Positions 53,613-62,692 of a stretch of DNA of 64,000 nt are shown here, piece after piece. How positions within the stretch are numbered: position 1 is the stretch's first letter; every line of letters starts with the position of its first letter. The notes below the pieces were generated by a model. The model had not been told where the DNA came from. It searched no databases and saw only the letters and a list, made by a program, of their open reading frames with translations. Source of the stretch: Niveispirillum lacus (GTDB taxonomy: Bacteria; Pseudomonadota; Alphaproteobacteria; Azospirillales; Azospirillaceae); assembly GCF_002251795.1 (NCBI RefSeq), contig NZ_NOXU01000022.1, positions 124,001 through 188,000 on the forward strand, read 5' to 3'. A program made the position numbers and the translations under genes.

Positions 53613-53892
53613 GTTTAGTGCCCTCGCAGAGGAGGATGCACTGGACATCTGGTGTCATATTGCGGCTGACCGTCCTCTTGCTGCCGACCGGATGCTGTCC
53701 CGTATCCATCAGGCGGCAACCCGTTGTGCCGCCTTTCCTGGATTGGGGCGCAGGCGGCTGGAACTAAGCGATGACGCCCGTGTCTTGCCTGTCGATTCCT
53801 ATCTACTGATTTATCACGCTGTCCCTACCGGGATCATCATCGACCGTATTCTCCACGCCGCGCGCGATATCGACACGGAGTTTTCTGAATGA
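53599..53892 (+). CDS. parE: ParE/RelE-type toxin
   Basis: A 97-residue member of the RelE/ParE superfamily: [19 protein letters not shown] at the N-terminus, the middle [18 protein letters not shown], and the C-terminal beta strands [19 protein letters not shown] and [13 protein letters not shown]. ParE relatives poison gyrase, while RelE relatives cut mRNA; the shape [10 protein letters not shown] favours ParE. Its stop overlaps the aapP start (ATGA), so the toxin and the transport ATPase are coupled in translation. Confidence 0.85.
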   Translation: MASYEFSALAEEDALDIWCHIAADRPLAADRMLSRIHQAATRCAAFPGLGRRRLELSDDARVLPVDSYLLIYHAVPTGIIIDRILHAARDIDTEFSE

Positions 53893-54632
53893 CCACCGAA
53901 GCCATCATCGAACTGCGCGGCGTCAATAAGTGGTACGGCGCTTTCCATGTGCTGCGTGACGTCAACCTGTCGGTTGCCAAGGGGGAGCGGATTGTGATCT
54001 GCGGGCCGTCCGGGTCCGGCAAATCCACCACCATCCGCTGCATCAACCGGCTGGAAGAACATCAGGCCGGCGACATTATCGTGAAGGGCGTGCCGCTGGA
54101 TGATGACGTGCGCCATGTGGAGAGCATCCGCCGCGATGTCGGCATGGTGTTTCAGCAGTTTAACCTGTTCCCGCACCTGACGGTGCTGGAGAACTGCATC
54201 CTGGCCCCCATGTGGGTAAAAAAGCAGCCGCGCGCCGAGGCGGAGGCGAAGGCCCGCCTGCTGCTGGAGCGGGTGCGCATTCCAGAACAGGCGCTGAAAT
54301 ATCCGGGCCAGTTGTCGGGCGGACAGCAGCAGCGTGTGGCCATTGCCCGCGCGCTGTGCATGGACCCGTCCATCATGCTGTTCGATGAGCCGACCAGCGC
54401 CCTCGACCCGGAAATGGTCAAGGAAGTGCTGGATGTGATGAGCGATCTGGCCGCCTCCGGCATGACCATGCTGGTTGTCACCCACGAAATGGGTTTTGCC
54501 CGCCGCATGGCCGACCGTGTGGTCTTCATGGACAAGGGCGAGATCGTGGAAGTGGCCCCGCCGGACCAGTTTTTCGACGCCCCGCAGAATGACCGCACCC
54601 GCGCCTTCCTGGGTCAGGTCTTGAGCCACTAA
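53889..54632 (+). CDS. aapP: Amino-acid ABC transporter ATP-binding protein AapP
   Basis: A 247-residue ABC ATPase of polar amino-acid importers. Walker [14 protein letters not shown] (about residue 40), Q-loop [16 protein letters not shown], signature [15 protein letters not shown] (about 140), Walker [16 protein letters not shown] and VTHEMGFAR. It energises AapQM. Unusually, it is separated from aapM by an intervening parDE-like pair and starts within the toxin stop codon. No additional promoter is evident, so the pair is read within the aap transcript. Confidence 0.97.
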   Translation: MTTEAIIELRGVNKWYGAFHVLRDVNLSVAKGERIVICGPSGSGKSTTIRCINRLEEHQAGDIIVKGVPLDDDVRHVESIRRDVGMVFQQFNLFPHLTVLENCILAPMWVKKQPRAEAEAKARLLLERVRIPEQALKYPGQLSGGQQQRVAIARALCMDPSIMLFDEPTSALDPEMVKEVLDVMSDLAASGMTMLVVTHEMGFARRMADRVVFMDKGEIVEVAPPDQFFDAPQNDRTRAFLGQVLSH

Positions 54633-54665
54633 CCCTGTTTGCCGATCCGCGCGGACGCCCTTTGG

Positions 54666-55082
54666 TCAGGTCATGGTTTCTATGGTCGGCGCCGGCGACC
54701 GGCGCCGAGCGATTGCCGTGAGGGGCTCCAGCTCAAACCGAAAGCCGGGCGCCGCCATGTCGAGCACAATCAAGTGCGGCGCCATCTTGGCAAACAAGCC
54801 CAGTAAGGCCGCGGCGCGCCGCTTCTTCCAGGCATGATCCACCGGCTGCCCTTGTGCGTTCAAGATCAGGCCGGGGCTTTCCGCCCGCGCCCACGCCACA
54901 GGCAATAGCCACAGGGTCACCCCGTCCGGAATGGTTGCCGGCGCCAGCCCGCCCCAGGCCAGCAACACCCTTTCCCCCTCTGCTGCCAAGCGACCAGCCG
55001 CGTGCAGGCGCGCCGCCTGCTGTTCGGCCTGCAGGGGTTGTGCGCGGAATAGAATGCTGTGCGGATATTGGGGAGGCGGCAT
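54666..55082 (-). CDS. Truncated glycosyltransferase-like protein (COG4671-type N-terminus)
   Basis: A 138-residue open frame. HSILFRAQPLQAEQQAARLH, LAAEGERVLLAWGG, WLLPVAWARAESPGLILNAQ with GQPVDHAWKKRRAAALLGLF and RFELEPLTAIARR resemble the first third of predicted glycosyltransferases of the COG4671 kind (about 400 residues), which start with a bundle for removing or adding sugars. Here the reading frame ends after the N-terminal region, so this looks like a remnant or a stand-alone domain. Start: ATG at 55082. It runs divergent to the cyclic-nucleotide-binding gene. Identification is by pattern only. Confidence 0.5.
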   Translation of the reverse strand: MPPPQYPHSILFRAQPLQAEQQAARLHAAGRLAAEGERVLLAWGGLAPATIPDGVTLWLLPVAWARAESPGLILNAQGQPVDHAWKKRRAAALLGLFAKMAPHLIVLDMAAPGFRFELEPLTAIARRRSPAPTIETMT

Positions 55083-55179
55083 CAGGACCGGTGGAGGGCT
55101 GGACAGCGAGGGGCGCTTGCGTCACCACTATGACAACAAGGTGCCACCGACACAAAATCGGCGCCGCAGGGAGGGTATC

Positions 55180-55629
55180 ATGGTCGCCAACCTGACCGCG
55201 CAGGTCGAGGCGCTGCGGCGTCTGCCTCTTTTCAAGGATGTTGAGACGGCGCAATTAAAATTACTGGCCTTCACCAGCGAAACGGCCTGCTTCAAGGATG
55301 GCGAGGCGCTGTTCCGCCAGGATGAACCGTCCGACGCCGCCTATGTGATCCTGGAGGGCCGAGTCGATATGATCATCGACACCCCGACCGGACTGATCGA
55401 CCTGGGTACGTTCGCCGGCAGTGGTATCATCGGGGAAGTGTCCATCCTGTGTGACCGACCGCGCATGGCCACGGCCTTTGCGGTGGGGGATGTCGCGACC
55501 TTGCGCATTGGCCGGGATGCATTCTTCCGGTTGATCGAGGAATTTCCCCGGATCGCGCTGCCCATGCTGCGCGATGTGGCCCGACGTCTGGAGTTCATGA
55601 CGGTCGAGCTGAGCCGCGCCCGCGCCTAA
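55180..55629 (+). CDS. Cyclic-nucleotide-binding protein
   Basis: A 149-residue single cNMP-binding domain. RLPLFKDVETAQLKLLAFTS opens the fold, and the phosphate-binding cassette is GSGIIGEVSILCDRPRMATAFA (in two parts), with the Glu and Arg that contact the ribose and phosphate. No helix-turn-helix follows, so it is not a CRP/FNR transcription factor but a stand-alone sensor or partner of another protein. GGGAGGG precedes the ATG at 55180. A class III cyclase is encoded 1.6 kb downstream in the same direction. Confidence 0.9.
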   Translation: MVANLTAQVEALRRLPLFKDVETAQLKLLAFTSETACFKDGEALFRQDEPSDAAYVILEGRVDMIIDTPTGLIDLGTFAGSGIIGEVSILCDRPRMATAFAVGDVATLRIGRDAFFRLIEEFPRIALPMLRDVARRLEFMTVELSRARA

Positions 55630-55730
55630 ACAACCCGGTCCACACTGCCTATCCCGACCGGATGACTTCCGCTGCCTGGGCCGGCTTTGGCATAAAGCAG
55701 CTACCATTGTTGCAAGGGAGGGGGACCCCC

Positions 55731-57194
55731 ATGGCCCGTCACGCCCACAAGATGCTGCTGCCTCTGGTGCTGCCGCTGTTTCTGGCGGCCTGTTCGACCA
55801 ACCCGGTCACCGGCGACCGTCAGATGACGGCCCTGATGCCACCGGAACAGGAAGCGGCCATTGGCGCCCAGCAGCATCCGGCGATGCTGAAAGAATTTGG
55901 CGGGCGGTATGAAAATGTGAACCTGCAGGCCTATGTCGACCGGTTGGGCCAGCAGCTTGCCGCCAAGACGGAAATCCCTGGTACACGATACACCTTCACG
56001 GTTCTGGACAGTCCCATTGTCAACGCCTTCGCCTTGCCGGGGGGCTATGTCTATGTCAGCCGGGGCCTGATGGCGTTGGCCAACAGCGAGGCGGAACTAG
56101 CCGGTGTGGTGGGGCATGAAATCGGCCATGTCACCGCCCGGCATGCCGCTGATCGTTACGGGCGTGGCGTATTGGCGCAGGGTGGGGCGGTGCTTGCCGG
56201 CATTCTTCTGGGCCAGGGGGCAGGACAATTGGCGCAGCAGGGTGCGCAGGCGGCGTTGGCCAGCTTCTCCCGCGGGCAGGAACTGCAAGCTGACAATCTG
56301 GGCATCCGCTACATGACGGCGGCCGGATATGACCCACGGGAGATGGCAGGCTTCCTGGCTTCCATGGGGCGGCACGCGCAGTTGGAAGCGCTGCTGGCCG
56401 GGCAGCCCGGCAAAGCGGACCAGTTCAGCTATCTCCAGACCCATCCGCCGACGGGCGACCGGGCCGAACGGGCGGCGGCAGCAGCATCCATGACACCGGG
56501 TGCGCCCTATCTGATCCGGCAGGACGAGTATATGCAGGCCATCAACGGCATGATCTATGGCGACAGCCCGGACCATGGGTTTGTGCGGGGCCGGGTCTTT
56601 GCCCATACCGGGCTGGGCATCCGCTTCGAGGTGCCGGACGGGTTCCGTCTGTTGAACAGCAACGAAGCGGTTCTCGGTCTCGGGCCGTCCGGGTCGCAGA
56701 TCGTGTTTAGTGACGCTCAAGCGCAGGGCGCCTTCAGTGCGGCGGACTATATCGGCAATGTCTGGGCCAAGGGTACAGCCTTGGCCGATCTGCGCAGCCT
56801 GAGCATCGATGGCATACCGGCGGCTACGGCCGTGACCCGTCTGGCAGGCCCCCAGGGTCCCGTCCATGCGCGGCTGGTTGCCATTGCCGGCAATGCCGGT
56901 CGTTATTATCGCTTCCTGCTGACGGCGCCACTGGAACAGGCAGGGCGGCTGGATGCCGTCTTCCTGTCATCGACACAGCAGGGGTTCCGCCGCTTGACCG
57001 CTGCGGAGAGAGCCGGGCTGAAGCCCTATCGCATCAAAGTGGTGCAGGTGAAGCCAGGACAGACGGTGTCAGACTTCGTTGCTGCCTTCCCGCTGAAGGA
57101 TTACGCGGAGGAACGGTTCCGCGTTCTGAACAACATCCCGCCCGGCACGGAGCCGCGCCCCGGCATCTGGGTGAAGACCATTATCGAGGGGTAG
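55731..57194 (+). CDS. M48 family metalloprotease lipoprotein
   Basis: A 487-residue protein with a lipobox (LVLPLFLAAC, Cys about residue 18), CSTNPVTGDRQMTALMP, and an M48 zinc peptidase domain with VVGHEIGHVTARH (HExxH about 137), the third ligand Glu in QELQADNLGIRYM and FALPGGYVYVSRGLM. The C-terminal region (about 430-487) reads IKVVQVKPGQTVSDFVAAF and ends RPGIWVKTI, a LysM-like or peptidase-associated end. BepA/LoiP relatives tend outer-membrane proteins. ATG at 55731 is followed directly by the lipoprotein signal. Confidence 0.93.
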   Translation: MARHAHKMLLPLVLPLFLAACSTNPVTGDRQMTALMPPEQEAAIGAQQHPAMLKEFGGRYENVNLQAYVDRLGQQLAAKTEIPGTRYTFTVLDSPIVNAFALPGGYVYVSRGLMALANSEAELAGVVGHEIGHVTARHAADRYGRGVLAQGGAVLAGILLGQGAGQLAQQGAQAALASFSRGQELQADNLGIRYMTAAGYDPREMAGFLASMGRHAQLEALLAGQPGKADQFSYLQTHPPTGDRAERAAAAASMTPGAPYLIRQDEYMQAINGMIYGDSPDHGFVRGRVFAHTGLGIRFEVPDGFRLLNSNEAVLGLGPSGSQIVFSDAQAQGAFSAADYIGNVWAKGTALADLRSLSIDGIPAATAVTRLAGPQGPVHARLVAIAGNAGRYYRFLLTAPLEQAGRLDAVFLSSTQQGFRRLTAAERAGLKPYRIKVVQVKPGQTVSDFVAAFPLKDYAEERFRVLNNIPPGTEPRPGIWVKTIIEG

Positions 57195-57225
57195 CGGGGG
57201 GCCGGTTCTTGCCGGCCACCCCCGC
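57194..57225. terminator. Hairpin between M48 peptidase and cyclase genes
   Basis: GCGGGGG and CCCCCGC outer arms with an inner GCCGG/CCGGC stem form a strong hairpin at 57194-57225 starting at the stop codon. There is no T run, so it may be a processing or weak termination site. Confidence 0.4.
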
Positions 57226-57246
57226 TGTCCTGTAGGGTCGCCGTCC

Positions 57247-59178
57247 ATGAAGACCCTTCTCACACTGCCCGCTTGCGAACAAACCACGGCCAGCAAAGGC
57301 CGCTGGCGTTTGCCCATCATGCTTGTCCTGACCCTGGGTTTTGGTGGCCTGATGCTGGTGGCGGTGGCCAGCGTTTTCTGGCTGGGTGTTCAGACCTCGG
57401 GTCGGAATACCTACAACCTGCTGGCGGACAAGGCCGAACTGGCCATGAACATGGTGGAGGCGCGGGTACGGGCACAACTGGACCCAGCGCGCAACCAGGT
57501 CGATTACCTGACCAACCTGCTGGCCATGGGTGAGGTATCCATTGAAGATGTCGACCGGATCGAGACGTTGACGCGCGGGGCGCTGGCGTCAACGCCACAG
57601 GTCGCGGGTGTCGGCATTATCAGGGCCGAGGATGGCCGCCTGCTGGGAGCAGCCCGTATCGGCAGTTCGGAATCAGCCCTCTCCATGGATAAGCCGGCCG
57701 ATACCGGGAAAATCCTGGACGATGTGTTGCGCACCGGGTCGCCGCACTGGCTCGATCCCATCTGGGCGGACGAGATCGATACGACCGTGATGCCGGTGCA
57801 GGGCCCCTTGCGTAAGGATGGGAAGTTTCTGGGCGCTGTTGCCTCGGTCGTGGGTTTCAACGGCCTGTCACGCTTTCTGCGGGATGCTGGCAAGGGTGAT
57901 GGCGCCGATATTTCTGCCTTTATCCTGTTTGATGACCATTACGTCCTGGCCCATCCCGCCCTGGCTGAACGCAAGTTCGATTTTTCCAAGGTCACGGGCC
58001 GCCCCCCGTTGCCGACCCTGGCGGAGGTGGGGGACCCGGTTGCGGCGGCCATCTGGTCGGTCGTCGGGCCGGATGGGGTTGGCACAAAACTGGCCAAATG
58101 GAACGAGGGCAAAAAGGTCGATACCCGCGTCCATGAACGGCGCAGTGATGTGCAGTTTCGCCAGGCAGAGGTCGGGGGGGTCTCCTACTTCTATCTGCTG
58201 CGCTCCATCTCCGATTATGGCGAACATCCGTTCACCCTGGTCGCGGTGATGCGCGAGGAGGATATGGACCGCGAGATCGAGCGGTTCCAGCATCTGCTGG
58301 TGGTGGGGTTCTGCATTCTGGTCGTATCGGTCCTGGTTGCTATGGCGTTGGGCAAGATGATCAGTAGCCGTATCCGGCTGTTGTCGGGTGCTGCCGTCGC
58401 CCTGCGGGACCTGGATTTCCAGAATGTGCCACGTCTGCCCGACAGCCGGTTCCGGGAAGTGGCCGATGCCGCCGCCGCATTCAATGCCATGGTCAGCGGC
58501 TTGCGTTGGTTTGAAACCTATGTGCCGAAATCCCTTGTGCTGCGGCTGATCCGCCGCGACGGGGTTCAGGCTGAAATCCCGTCAGAGGAGCGGGAGGTGA
58601 CGGTGCTGTTCACCGACATCAAAGGCTTCTCCGCCATGGCTGAGAAAATGTCGCCGCAGGATACAGCGGACTGGCTGAACCGGCACTTTACCCGTATCGC
58701 TGCCTGTATTGAGGCCGAAGGCGGGACGGTGGACAAGTTTATCGGCGATGCGGTGATGGCGTTCTGGGGCGCTCCTGATGACCAACCTGACCATGCTGCC
58801 CGCGCCCTGCGCGCCGCCCATGCCATCGCCCAGGTGGTGGCGGAAGAGGCGGAGGAGGCCCGTGGCCGGGGCCTTCCACCGGTCTGCCTCCGGGTCGGGG
58901 TGCATTCCGGTCCGGTCATTGTTGGCAATATCGGCGCTGCCACCCGTATCAATTACACCATCGTCGGTGACACCGTGAACACCGCCGCCCGACTGGAGGC
59001 CTTGGGCGGAGAGATGATGGGTGACGAGTGTTATGTGGTGCTGGTCAGTGATGACACGGTCCGGTCTGCCGGGACGTGCACCGTGGATATGCCATTGACG
59101 CCGATTGGTGCCTTTTCCCTGCGCGGCCGGGTGTCGCTGGTCGATGTCTGGCGGTTGGAGATACCGCCGCTGGTGTGA
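57247..59178 (+). CDS. Class III adenylate cyclase with periplasmic sensor and HAMP
   Basis: A 643-residue protein. TM1 at about 22-46 (LPIMLVLTLGFGGLMLVAVAS) is followed by a periplasmic dCache-like sensor (about 50-345). TM2 is at about 347-370 and a HAMP-like linker at about 372-425. The class III catalytic domain (about 448-620) contains VTVLFTDIKGFSAMAEKM (first metal Asp), DKFIGDAVMAFWGAP (second) and VGDTVNTAARLEALG with the transition-state Asn and Arg. The Lys in VDKFIGD and Asp in GDTVN are compatible with ATP as substrate. It makes cAMP in response to a periplasmic signal. Confidence 0.94.
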   Translation: MKTLLTLPACEQTTASKGRWRLPIMLVLTLGFGGLMLVAVASVFWLGVQTSGRNTYNLLADKAELAMNMVEARVRAQLDPARNQVDYLTNLLAMGEVSIEDVDRIETLTRGALASTPQVAGVGIIRAEDGRLLGAARIGSSESALSMDKPADTGKILDDVLRTGSPHWLDPIWADEIDTTVMPVQGPLRKDGKFLGAVASVVGFNGLSRFLRDAGKGDGADISAFILFDDHYVLAHPALAERKFDFSKVTGRPPLPTLAEVGDPVAAAIWSVVGPDGVGTKLAKWNEGKKVDTRVHERRSDVQFRQAEVGGVSYFYLLRSISDYGEHPFTLVAVMREEDMDREIERFQHLLVVGFCILVVSVLVAMALGKMISSRIRLLSGAAVALRDLDFQNVPRLPDSRFREVADAAAAFNAMVSGLRWFETYVPKSLVLRLIRRDGVQAEIPSEEREVTVLFTDIKGFSAMAEKMSPQDTADWLNRHFTRIAACIEAEGGTVDKFIGDAVMAFWGAPDDQPDHAARALRAAHAIAQVVAEEAEEARGRGLPPVCLRVGVHSGPVIVGNIGAATRINYTIVGDTVNTAARLEALGGEMMGDECYVVLVSDDTVRSAGTCTVDMPLTPIGAFSLRGRVSLVDVWRLEIPPLV

Positions 59179-59377
59179 GGCGGCGCCGCGTCCATCCCGA
59201 TCAGATCACAGGATAGGGCCGGCATGGACGCGCGGCCCCGGCCATTCCATGCCATGAAAGCATGTGGAACTGCCGGCAACGTCAGGGAACGCAGGCACCT
59301 GCTGCCGCACACTCGACATCGTGTCCCATAACGTCCACTCTGCCCGCCGGATTTGCCGTATGGACCAGGGGCTGACG

Positions 59378-60940
59378 ATGTTGCGCCGCCTTCTGACTTT
59401 GCTGATCTGCCTGTTCTGTGTCTTGCCGGCAGCGGCGGGGACGGTCCTGCGCGTGGGCAACGGACCAGACAGTGAAAGCCTTGACCCGCATCGGGCGGTA
59501 GGGGCCGGCGACAGCCGTATCCTGACCGCCCTGTTCGAGGGGTTGCTGACCCCCGATGCCGCAGGCCGCATGGTGCCAGGGGCGGCCGAGCGGTGGAGTG
59601 TCAGCGATGATGGCCTGACCTATACCTTCACCCTGCGCGCCGATGGGCGCTGGTCGGATGGCACGCCAGTGACAGCGGCGGATTTTGTATGGTCCTGGCG
59701 CCGGGCAGTAGACCCGGCCACCCGGCCGCTATTTGCCGATTTTCTCTATCCTGTCCTGAATGCCGAAGAAATCGCAGCGGGCAAGCTGCCGCCGGATCGG
59801 CTCGGTGTAACGGCCCTTGATGACCATGTTTTCCAGGTCCGCCTGAAGGCGCCAAAGCCCAACTTTACCGATTATCTTTATCACCGCGCGACATACCCTG
59901 TTCACCGGCCCAGCCTGGAAAAGCACGGCGTTGGCTTTGCCCGCGCTGGCAATCTGGTGTCCAACGGCGCCTACATGCTGATCGAACAGGTGCCGCAGTC
60001 CCATGTGACGGTGGCCCGCAATCCGCATTTCCATAGTGCCGCCAGCGTTGCCTATGAGACCGTGCGGTTTTATACGACGGAGGATAGTCAGGCAGAACTG
60101 CGCCGGTTCCGGGCCGGCGAACTGGACATCACGGAAACCGTGCCTTCCGGTCAGATCGAGTGGGTACGGGAGAACCTGCCCGATGACCTGCATCTGGCGC
60201 CCCGCGCCGGGATCAACTTCATCGCGCCCAACATGCGCAACGAACCCTGGAAATCCAACAGGGCATTGCGGCTGGCCTTGTCGCTGGCCATCGACCGGGA
60301 GGGGATCGCCCGGCGTGTCCTGCGTGATGGGGAACCAGCCTTTACCTTTGTGCCGCTGGGCCTGCCCGACTATGTTCCGGCGATCCCGCCGCAAGCAGGC
60401 TGGAGCCAGGAAGCACGTGATGCCCTGGCCCGCACCTTGTTCAAAGAGGCTGGGTATGGCCCGGAGCGACCCCTGACTGTCAACCTGCTCTATGCCACGC
60501 GGGAGGCAAATAAGCAGATCGCTGTGGCCATCGCGGCGCGGTGGCAGTCAGTCCTGGGGGTGCGGACGGTTCTGGAAAATCAGGAATCCAAAGTTGTGTT
60601 GAGCCGTATGCGCGACGGTTCCTACCCGGACCTGCTGTTGCGTGAATGGTTCTGGGTTTTTCCTGAGAAATATCTGGAAATCATGCGTAGTCGAGAACAG
60701 CGCAATGGCAACGGCTACCAGAACCCCGCCTTTGATGCCGCGATGGAGACGGCGGACAGGGCCGTCAGCCGCGATGATTTCGCCCAGGCGCTGCAACGGG
60801 CCGAGGATATTGTGCTGGCTGATGCGGCGCTCATGCCGGTCACCTTCGCCACCAGCCGCCATCTTGTATCGCCGCGGGTGGGCGGTTGGGTCGACAATTT
60901 GCGCGACAGCCACCCGGTACGTCATCTTGCACCGCAATAA
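59378..60940 (+). CDS. Peptide ABC transporter substrate-binding protein (OppA-like)
   Basis: A 520-residue family-5 solute-binding protein. Signal peptide LLTLLICLFCVLPAAAG, then VLRVGNGPDSESLDPHRAVG and FEGLLTPDAAGRMVPGAAERW, the family motif near residues 60-80, and DGRWSDGTPVTAADFVWSW. It binds oligopeptides in the periplasm. ATG at 59378 has AGGGG six bases upstream; an ATG at 59360 is an alternative. No permease or ATPase gene adjoins it; the oppBCDF operon without binding-protein gene is 18 kb away and may be its transporter. Confidence 0.93.
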   Translation: MLRRLLTLLICLFCVLPAAAGTVLRVGNGPDSESLDPHRAVGAGDSRILTALFEGLLTPDAAGRMVPGAAERWSVSDDGLTYTFTLRADGRWSDGTPVTAADFVWSWRRAVDPATRPLFADFLYPVLNAEEIAAGKLPPDRLGVTALDDHVFQVRLKAPKPNFTDYLYHRATYPVHRPSLEKHGVGFARAGNLVSNGAYMLIEQVPQSHVTVARNPHFHSAASVAYETVRFYTTEDSQAELRRFRAGELDITETVPSGQIEWVRENLPDDLHLAPRAGINFIAPNMRNEPWKSNRALRLALSLAIDREGIARRVLRDGEPAFTFVPLGLPDYVPAIPPQAGWSQEARDALARTLFKEAGYGPERPLTVNLLYATREANKQIAVAIAARWQSVLGVRTVLENQESKVVLSRMRDGSYPDLLLREWFWVFPEKYLEIMRSREQRNGNGYQNPAFDAAMETADRAVSRDDFAQALQRAEDIVLADAALMPVTFATSRHLVSPRVGGWVDNLRDSHPVRHLAPQ

Positions 60941-61045
60941 TCTTGGTTGCATGAAATTCTGGTCGCACACCACTTAAGCCATTGAGGTTTTGTTTGAATT
61001 CCGCCAGCCTTCCCTGGAGAGAACCGACGGTTGGAGGGTGTGCGC

Positions 61046-62566
61046 ATGGGCGCGGATAGCTGGCGGTTATGGCCGGCAAGGGCCTTGCGGAAGGTGACGG
61101 ACCTGTTCCTTCCCGCACCCATGCGCCAGCGTGGATTTGATGAAAAGGCCCTGCTGCGTGGCCGCGCCTTCATCCGTGTCACGCTGCTGATCCTGGCCGG
61201 TATTCTGGTCCTTTACAGTGTCTGGGCCATTAAATACGGCCCGTTAGCGCCGGGCAGTCTGGCCTGGGCCGCATATGGGGTCCTGGTGGGCGGTAACCTG
61301 GTTCTGGTGCGCCTGTTCGGCTGTTTCCACCAGACCACCGTTGCCAACAATCTAGCCGGCCTCAGTCTGGTTGCCTTTCTGCTGCATCAGACGGATGGGA
61401 TTGCTTCCCCCCTGTTGCCGTTGTTTCTCATAACACTTTCGACCACGGGGAATTTCGGGGGCAACCGGTCTATTCTTTATTTCTCTGCCGGCTTCCTTGC
61501 GGTGATCTGCGGCACCTATGGTTGGCAGATTTACGCCGGCACGGCCCCGCATGACATCCATAGCCGATTCGCCATTTTGCTGACAGCGCTGCTGATGCTG
61601 GTGCTGGCGAACCTGTCCGCGCAATCGGCGCGCACCAGGACGCGACGCATGCTTGCCGAGGCCCATGATGCGGCGATCGAGGGCCGCCGGCGTGCCGAAG
61701 AGGCACAGGCCGCCGCAGAGAAAGCACTGGTCGAACTCCAGCAAGCGCAGGCCCAGATGGTCTTGCAGGAGAAAATGGCCAGTCTGGGCTCCATGGTTGC
61801 GGGGGTCGCGCATGAGGTGAACACACCGGTTGGCCTGGCGGTGACGGGGGCCTCTCAATTGCGTGCCGAAACCGCCACCATCATGGCCTTGGCAGAACAA
61901 GGAAAAATGCGGCGTTCGTCCTTTGATGAATATCTGAAGGTGGTCGACGAACTGGCGAACCTGATCGAGAAAAATGCGACCCGGGCCGCAGATTTGATCG
62001 AGTCCTTCAAGGAAGTGGCTGTGGATCAGTCTTCGGATGCGCGCCGCCCCTTTGACCTTCGATCTTATGTGAACGAAGTGCTGGTCAGTCTGGCACCGCG
62101 CATCCGCCATGCCGGACATATGACGGAAATCTTCATCCCCGATGGGATCAGGATTGACGGATATCCTGGGGCAATGGCGCAGGTGGTGACCAATCTTGTG
62201 ATCAATTCCGTGGTCCATGCCTACCCGGATGGGAAACGCGGCGGCAGGTTGCGGCTGGTTGCCAGCCGGCTGGACGACGAGATCATCGAACTCACCTACA
62301 GCGACGATGGACGCGGTATCCCGCGAGAACTGTGGTCCCGTATTTTTGAACCCTTCTTCACCACCCGTCGTGGGCTGGGCGGGTCCGGCCTGGGGCTGCA
62401 TCTTCTGTACAATATTGTCACGGTGCGGATGGGCGGCACCGTGCGGGTCGGGGCCGCACCCCAGGGCGGGGCTATGTTCACCCTGACCTTTCCCTGTATC
62501 AGCCCCGGACGGCTGCCCGAACCCAGGGATAGCCGACTGTCCACCGATCATGTTGCAGTGCAATAA
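61046..62566 (+). CDS. Membrane sensor histidine kinase
   Basis: A 506-residue kinase. About five membrane helices (residues about 45-200) form the sensor, with no named domain. A coiled coil (about 205-250) leads to the dimerisation/phosphorylation region MVAGVAHEVNTPVGLAVTGA (His about 263) and a HATPase: N-box NLVINSVVHAYPDG, G1 DDGRGIPRELW, F-box FEPFFTTRR, G2 GSGLGLHLLYNIV. The ATG at 61046 has GGAGGG seven bases upstream; a TTG at 61031 would give five further residues. No response-regulator gene is adjacent, so it is an orphan. The stimulus is unknown. Confidence 0.93.
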   Translation: MGADSWRLWPARALRKVTDLFLPAPMRQRGFDEKALLRGRAFIRVTLLILAGILVLYSVWAIKYGPLAPGSLAWAAYGVLVGGNLVLVRLFGCFHQTTVANNLAGLSLVAFLLHQTDGIASPLLPLFLITLSTTGNFGGNRSILYFSAGFLAVICGTYGWQIYAGTAPHDIHSRFAILLTALLMLVLANLSAQSARTRTRRMLAEAHDAAIEGRRRAEEAQAAAEKALVELQQAQAQMVLQEKMASLGSMVAGVAHEVNTPVGLAVTGASQLRAETATIMALAEQGKMRRSSFDEYLKVVDELANLIEKNATRAADLIESFKEVAVDQSSDARRPFDLRSYVNEVLVSLAPRIRHAGHMTEIFIPDGIRIDGYPGAMAQVVTNLVINSVVHAYPDGKRGGRLRLVASRLDDEIIELTYSDDGRGIPRELWSRIFEPFFTTRRGLGGSGLGLHLLYNIVTVRMGGTVRVGAAPQGGAMFTLTFPCISPGRLPEPRDSRLSTDHVAVQ

Positions 62567-62692
62567 TGCGGTTGTGGCAGGGCTGTCGCGGACCCGTCGC
62601 TTGCGCCGGCAGGTGCCTTACGCCTAATCTTGCCCGGTGATGGCGACAAGCTGGGGCCGGATCCGGACCCCGCACGTGTGAGGAGAGGAACC

